From: Herbiconiux gentiana
GTDB lineage: Bacteria; Actinomycetota; Actinomycetes; Actinomycetales; Microbacteriaceae
Length of the DNA stretch: 64,000 nucleotides
NCBI RefSeq assembly: GCF_024978135.1
Contig: NZ_JANTEZ010000003.1
Coordinates: forward strand, 186,001-250,000
Direction: 5' to 3'
The first letter of the stretch is position 1. Every line of letters begins with the position of its first letter. A model generated the notes under the pieces. That model worked only from the letters and a program-made list of their open reading frames with translations. It was not told the origin of the DNA and did not search any database. Shown here piece by piece: positions 63,272 to 64,000 of this stretch. The position numbers and the translations under genes are program-made.

Positions 63272-64000
63272 TCGGGCACGGGCCCGAGCAGTGCGTTCGC
63301 CACCGTGGAATGCGCCGACTCGTCGTCGGACGGGTGGAAGAGCCCCGCGATGACGTCGCGATAGAGCCGCCCCAGTTCGCTCGCGGACGCGATTGCGGAG
63401 CCGCCCGAGACTCGCAGCGCATGGTCGACGACGACGCGGGCGCTCTCGGTGGCGCGCACCTTCAGCCCGACGAGCGCCGGGAACCAGGCCGCGCCGCGGT
63501 TCTCGAGGCGGTCGACCGCGCGGGCGAGCTCGGCGATCTGCGGCGGGATCCCGTCGTGCTGGATGCCCGCCGAGGCGATGCGCCAGCGGATGTCGGGGTC
63601 GTGCGCGTAGGGGCGACCATTCACCTTCAGGGAGGTGCGGCGGTGCGCGGCCTCGACGGCGAGCTCGAGCGCCCGCTGGCTGAGACCGGTGTAGACCGCG
63701 GCGACCAGCACCTCGAAATTCGCGAAGATGCCGAAGATGAGCGGGTCGGCACTCGGACCGGCCGGCAGCCGCCGCACCACCCGCGAGGCCGAGGCCACCG
63801 CGTCGCGCAGCACCGTGGTGTTCGACTGGCTGGCTCGCATGGCCAGCGTGTCCCAATCCGAGAGGGTCTCGACCCCCGGCTGGCGGTCGAGGAAGGCGTG
63901 CACGAGCAGCGGCGCATCGGGATCGGTGTCGTCGCGGCCGAAGACGCCGAGCCTCGTCCAGACCGGCGAGAGGGAGGTGAAGATCTTCGTGCCGGTGAAG
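63268..64000 (-). CDS. Acyl-CoA dehydrogenase family protein, C-terminal part, cut by window edge
   Basis: About 243 codons are visible; the frame is open to the window end, which reads FTGTKIFTSLSPVWTRLGVF, the GxKxFxSG-like region after the flavin motif. The helical C-terminal domain follows (FANFEVLVAAVYTGLSQRALELAVEAA, KVRATESARVVVDHALRVSGG). No clear catalytic Glu was identified, so this may be a flavin monooxygenase-like member (DszC type). It is coupled to the GH3 lipoprotein by ATGA. Confidence 0.8.
   Translation of the reverse strand, partial: FTGTKIFTSLSPVWTRLGVFGRDDTDPDAPLLVHAFLDRQPGVETLSDWDTLAMRASQSNTTVLRDAVASASRVVRRLPAGPSADPLIFGIFANFEVLVAAVYTGLSQRALELAVEAAHRRTSLKVNGRPYAHDPDIRWRIASAGIQHDGIPPQIAELARAVDRLENRGAAWFPALVGLKVRATESARVVVDHALRVSGGSAIASASELGRLYRDVIAGLFHPSDDESAHSTVANALLGPVPE

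Overview
The window is high-GC actinobacterial chromosome, best placed in the family Microbacteriaceae. The evidence is gene content and order: the ffh-rpsP-khpA-rimM-trmD-rplS-lepB-rnhB-DUF2469-yraN-comM cluster, the glmU-prs-mycoredoxin-ftsY cluster, cell-wall-binding-repeat-2 proteins, a DUF222/HNH protein, a Pr6Pr membrane protein and a BTAD regulator beside a DrrAB-type transporter. Genus is not resolvable by eye. No prophage, complete insertion sequence, CRISPR array or rRNA was seen. The only RNA gene is tRNA-Gln(TTG).

Layout. 1-7 kb (minus): translation and secretion core, with a small membrane protein and methionine aminopeptidase (plus) between rplS and trmD. 7-20 kb: ybdK, two luciferase-like oxidoreductases, ffh, an MFS exporter, an alpha/beta hydrolase, a secreted propeller/CWB2 protein, then ftsY, mycoredoxin, prs, glmU and tRNA-Gln. 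20-27 kb: MarR regulator, ABC-F ATPase, SpeE-like protein, Pr6Pr protein, apt, DUF222-HNH and ispE. 27-33 kb: a Bmp-type nucleoside ABC importer followed by a nucleoside hydrolase, so imported nucleosides can be cleaved and bases recycled with apt and prs. 33-38 kb: hydrolase with an overlapping CWB2-only gene, then ksgA, tatD and metG. 38-48 kb: quinone-oxidoreductase-like enzyme, rsmI, O-mannosyltransferase, YeiH transporter, the BTAD regulator and the convergent DrrAB pair. 48-64 kb: DUF255 and DUF1684 proteins, hydrolase, HrpA helicase, MFS, two aldo-keto reductases, EamA transporter, DUF4349 lipoprotein, GH3 lipoprotein and a truncated acyl-CoA dehydrogenase.

Three patterns run across the window. 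(1) A TANNNT-like -10 hexamer lies exactly 6 nt before the start codon of at least 16 genes, the geometry of leaderless transcription; it also fixes several start codons. (2) Four genes end in a tandem duplication that spans the stop codon. (3) Many proteins carry in-frame low-complexity tandem repeats. The most system-like signal is an 11-nt-phased TGACG array upstream of the DrrAB-type operon, next to a SARP/AfsR-like regulator. Many intergenic hairpins, including a perfect 22-bp inverted repeat at 61890-61949, lack U-tracts.
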